The position numbers and the translations under genes were made by a program. A stretch of DNA of 64,000 nt, from contig NZ_PNYB01000006.1 in assembly GCF_002879855.1 (NCBI RefSeq), positions 124,001 through 188,000 on the forward strand. Reading direction: 5' to 3'. Within the stretch, counting starts at the first letter, position 1, and each line of letters begins with the position of its first letter. Positions 61,947 to 64,000 of the stretch are shown piece after piece. The stretch is from Trinickia soli (GTDB lineage: Bacteria; Pseudomonadota; Gammaproteobacteria; Burkholderiales; Burkholderiaceae). Below the pieces are notes generated by a model, which made no database searches, was not told where the DNA came from, and worked only from the letters and a program-made list of their open reading frames with translations.

Positions 61947-63968
61947 TTATTCGAGCGCAGCCTTGGCCGCTGCGACAACGTGCTCCACGGTGAAGCCGAA
62001 ATGCTTGAACAACACGCCGGCCGGAGCCGACTCACCGAATGTATCGATACCGATCACGCCGCCCTCGAGGCCGACGTACTTGCGCCAGAAATCGGTCACG
62101 CCCGCTTCGATCGCAACGCGACGCACGCCCTTGGGCAACACGCCCTCGCGATACCCGGCGTCCTGGCGATCGTAGACCGTCGTCGACGGCATCGACACCA
62201 CGCGCGCGGCGATGCCTTGCTGCGCAAGCGGCTCGACCGCGGCCAACGCGAGCTCGACCTCGGAGCCCGTGGCGATCAGGATGACCTTGCGCGCGACGAT
62301 CTCGTCGTTCCAGTCGCGCAGTACGTAGCCGCCCTTCGCAATGTTCGCAATTTGCGCGTCGCTGCGCGGCGAGAACGGCAGATTCTGGCGGCTGAAGATC
62401 AGACACGAGGGACCCTGGTGCTCGACCGACTGCGTCCAGGCGACCGCCGTCTCGACCGTATCGGCCGGACGCCAGACCTGAAGGTTCGGGATCAGACGCA
62501 GGCTGGCGACGTGCTCGACCGATTGGTGCGTCGGACCGTCTTCGCCGAGACCGATCGAATCGTGCGTGAAAACGAAGATCGATGGCGACTTCATCAACGC
62601 GGCCACGCGCAGCGCATTGCGGCTGTAATCGGAGAACGTCAGGAACGTGCCGCCGAACGCCTTGTAGCCGCCATGCAGCGCGATGCCGTTGATGACGGCG
62701 CTCATGCCGAACTCGCGCACGCCGTAGTTGATATGGTTGCCCCACTGGATACCGTGCTCACCCGCGCGCACGGGCTTGCTGGCCTTCCAGTTCGTGAGGT
62801 TCGAGCCGGTCAGGTCGGCCGAGCCGCCCAGCAACTCGGGCAGCGCGGCGGCCAGACCTTCGATCGCCTGCTGCGACGCCTTGCGCGTCGCCACCGTCTC
62901 GGCGCGCTCGTTGGCTCCGGCAATGATCGCCTGCGCCTTGGCCGCCCAATCGGCCGGCAGCTTGCCGGCGGCGCGGCGCTCGAACTCGGCCGCTTGCTGC
63001 GGATACTTCGCGCGATACCGGGCGAACGTTTCGTTCCACGCCGCTTCGCGCTGCGCGCCCGCTGGCTTCGCATCCCATGCCGCGTACGCTTCCTGGGGGA
63101 TCACGAACGGTTCCCACTTCCAGCCGATCGCCTCGCGCGTCGCTGCGATTTCCTGTGCGCCGAGCGGCGCGCCGTGCGCGTCGTGACCGCCGGCCTTCGT
63201 CGGCGCACCCTTGCCGATGACAGTCTTGCAGCAGATCAGCGTGGGTTTGTCGGCGCGCTTCGCGCTGGCGATCGCGGCGTCGACCGCTTGCACGTCGTGG
63301 CCGTCGACGTCGCGAATCACATTCCAGCCGTAGGCCTCGAAGCGCTTGGGCGTGTCATCGCCGAACCAGTATTCGACATGACCGTCGATCGAAATGCCGT
63401 TGTCGTCGTAGAGCGCGATCAGCTTGTTCAGCTTGAGCGTTCCGGCCAGCGAGCATGCTTCGTGCGAAATGCCTTCCATCAGGCAGCCGTCGCCGAGGAA
63501 CACATACGTGTGATGGTCGACGATCGAGGCATCAGCCTGATTGAATTCGGCTGCCAACAACGATTCGGCGAGCGCCATGCCGACGGCGTTCGCCAAACCC
63601 TGGCCGAGCGGGCCCGTCGTCGTTTCGACGCCCGGCGTGATCCCGTACTCGGGATGGCCCGGGGTTTTCGAATGCAGCTGACGGAAGTTCTTGAGTTCGG
63701 AGAGCGGCAGATCGTAGCCCGTCAGATGCAGCAGCGAGTAGAGCAGCATCGAACCGTGACCGTTGGAGAGCACGAAGCGGTCGCGGTCGGCCCAGTGCGG
63801 GTTGGCCGGATTGTGCTTCAGATGGCGCGACCAAAGGGCGACGGCGATTTCGGCCATGCCCATCGGCATGCCCGGGTGGCCTGAGTTCGCTTGTTGCACG
63901 GCATCCATCGCGAGCGCGCGGATCGCGTTCGCCATGAGAGCGGTGGGAGCGGGAGACGAGGTCGTCAT
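61947..63968 (-). CDS. tkt: Transketolase
   Basis: Thiamine-diphosphate enzyme of the pentose phosphate pathway, 673 residues. [19 protein letters not shown], the ThDP motif [20 protein letters not shown] plus DDNGISIDG, and the pyrimidine-domain [18 protein letters not shown] are all intact. The start is complete, with ATG at 63968. It is cotranscribed with or upstream of gapA. Confidence 0.98.
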   Translation of the reverse strand: MTTSSPAPTALMANAIRALAMDAVQQANSGHPGMPMGMAEIAVALWSRHLKHNPANPHWADRDRFVLSNGHGSMLLYSLLHLTGYDLPLSELKNFRQLHSKTPGHPEYGITPGVETTTGPLGQGLANAVGMALAESLLAAEFNQADASIVDHHTYVFLGDGCLMEGISHEACSLAGTLKLNKLIALYDDNGISIDGHVEYWFGDDTPKRFEAYGWNVIRDVDGHDVQAVDAAIASAKRADKPTLICCKTVIGKGAPTKAGGHDAHGAPLGAQEIAATREAIGWKWEPFVIPQEAYAAWDAKPAGAQREAAWNETFARYRAKYPQQAAEFERRAAGKLPADWAAKAQAIIAGANERAETVATRKASQQAIEGLAAALPELLGGSADLTGSNLTNWKASKPVRAGEHGIQWGNHINYGVREFGMSAVINGIALHGGYKAFGGTFLTFSDYSRNALRVAALMKSPSIFVFTHDSIGLGEDGPTHQSVEHVASLRLIPNLQVWRPADTVETAVAWTQSVEHQGPSCLIFSRQNLPFSPRSDAQIANIAKGGYVLRDWNDEIVARKVILIATGSEVELALAAVEPLAQQGIAARVVSMPSTTVYDRQDAGYREGVLPKGVRRVAIEAGVTDFWRKYVGLEGGVIGIDTFGESAPAGVLFKHFGFTVEHVVAAAKAALE

Positions 63969-64000
63969 GTCGGGTCCGGAGAACGAGTCGAGAAAGCGTG

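Noticed and set aside
61752-63884. 710-codon plus-strand open frame over tkt
   Set aside because: Antisense shadow of transketolase.

Overview
The window is high-GC DNA with tightly packed genes, many 4-base ATGA start/stop overlaps, and gene neighbourhoods typical of Burkholderia sensu lato (Betaproteobacteria, Burkholderiaceae; a Paraburkholderia- or Trinickia-like genome is a reasonable guess). Examples are pepP-ubiH-dusB-fis-purH, ruvC-ruvA-ruvB, tyrS-dtd-gpmB, rplM-rpsI, dapB-exbB-exbD-leuS-lptE-holA-proA, and bamE divergent from fur. This is chromosomal core sequence. I found no tRNA, rRNA, insertion sequence, prophage or CRISPR array.

Layout. 1-4325: end of a cytochrome b561 gene, then a pqi operon (pqiA split into two genes, pqiB, pqiC) for MCE-type lipid transport. 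4497-7124: a 23S rRNA methyltransferase and a VOC-protein/YafY-regulator pair with a perfect inverted repeat upstream. 7195-10133: pntAA-pntAB-pntB transhydrogenase (minus strand). 10549-14582: nudJ-mnmA, a glutamate-synthase-like protein and a glutathione transferase. 14877-20676: pepP-ubiH, dusB-fis and purH. 20905-23511: an accessory stretch with a PAS-type regulator, a D-threonine-aldolase-like enzyme, a small caspase-like (MARTX CPD-like) protein and a 17-bp-arm hairpin. 23586-26285: ruvC, a small membrane protein overlapping ruvA, then ruvA-ruvB. 26357-31775: an MpaB-type oxygenase, gpmB-like, dtd, tyrS, anmK and erpA.

32059-34492: rpsI-rplM with a clear promoter, a candidate small RNA carrying an anti-Shine-Dalgarno loop, an OsmC protein and the RNase P RNA. 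34503-41304: DUF3025 protein, pyrC, a class II amidotransferase, an orphan gltL ATPase, gdhA and a LysR regulator. 41831-44753: a NarK-like transporter and purB. 44924-50579: a gluconate/Entner-Doudoroff block (gntK, gluconate permease, eda, edd) facing a hexR regulator, with two palindromic HexR-like operators between edd and hexR; one lies inside the edd promoter. 50576-60108: hemJ-like, proA, holA, lptE, leuS, exbD, exbB, dapB, bamE. 60253-63968: fur, then gapA and tkt on the minus strand.

Most of the window is housekeeping. The points that deserve attention are the non-core genes around the ruv locus, the caspase-like mini-protein, the small RNA whose hairpin loop copies the 3' end of 16S rRNA, the operator pairs for the YafY and HexR regulators, and a gltL gene beside gdhA without its transporter partners.
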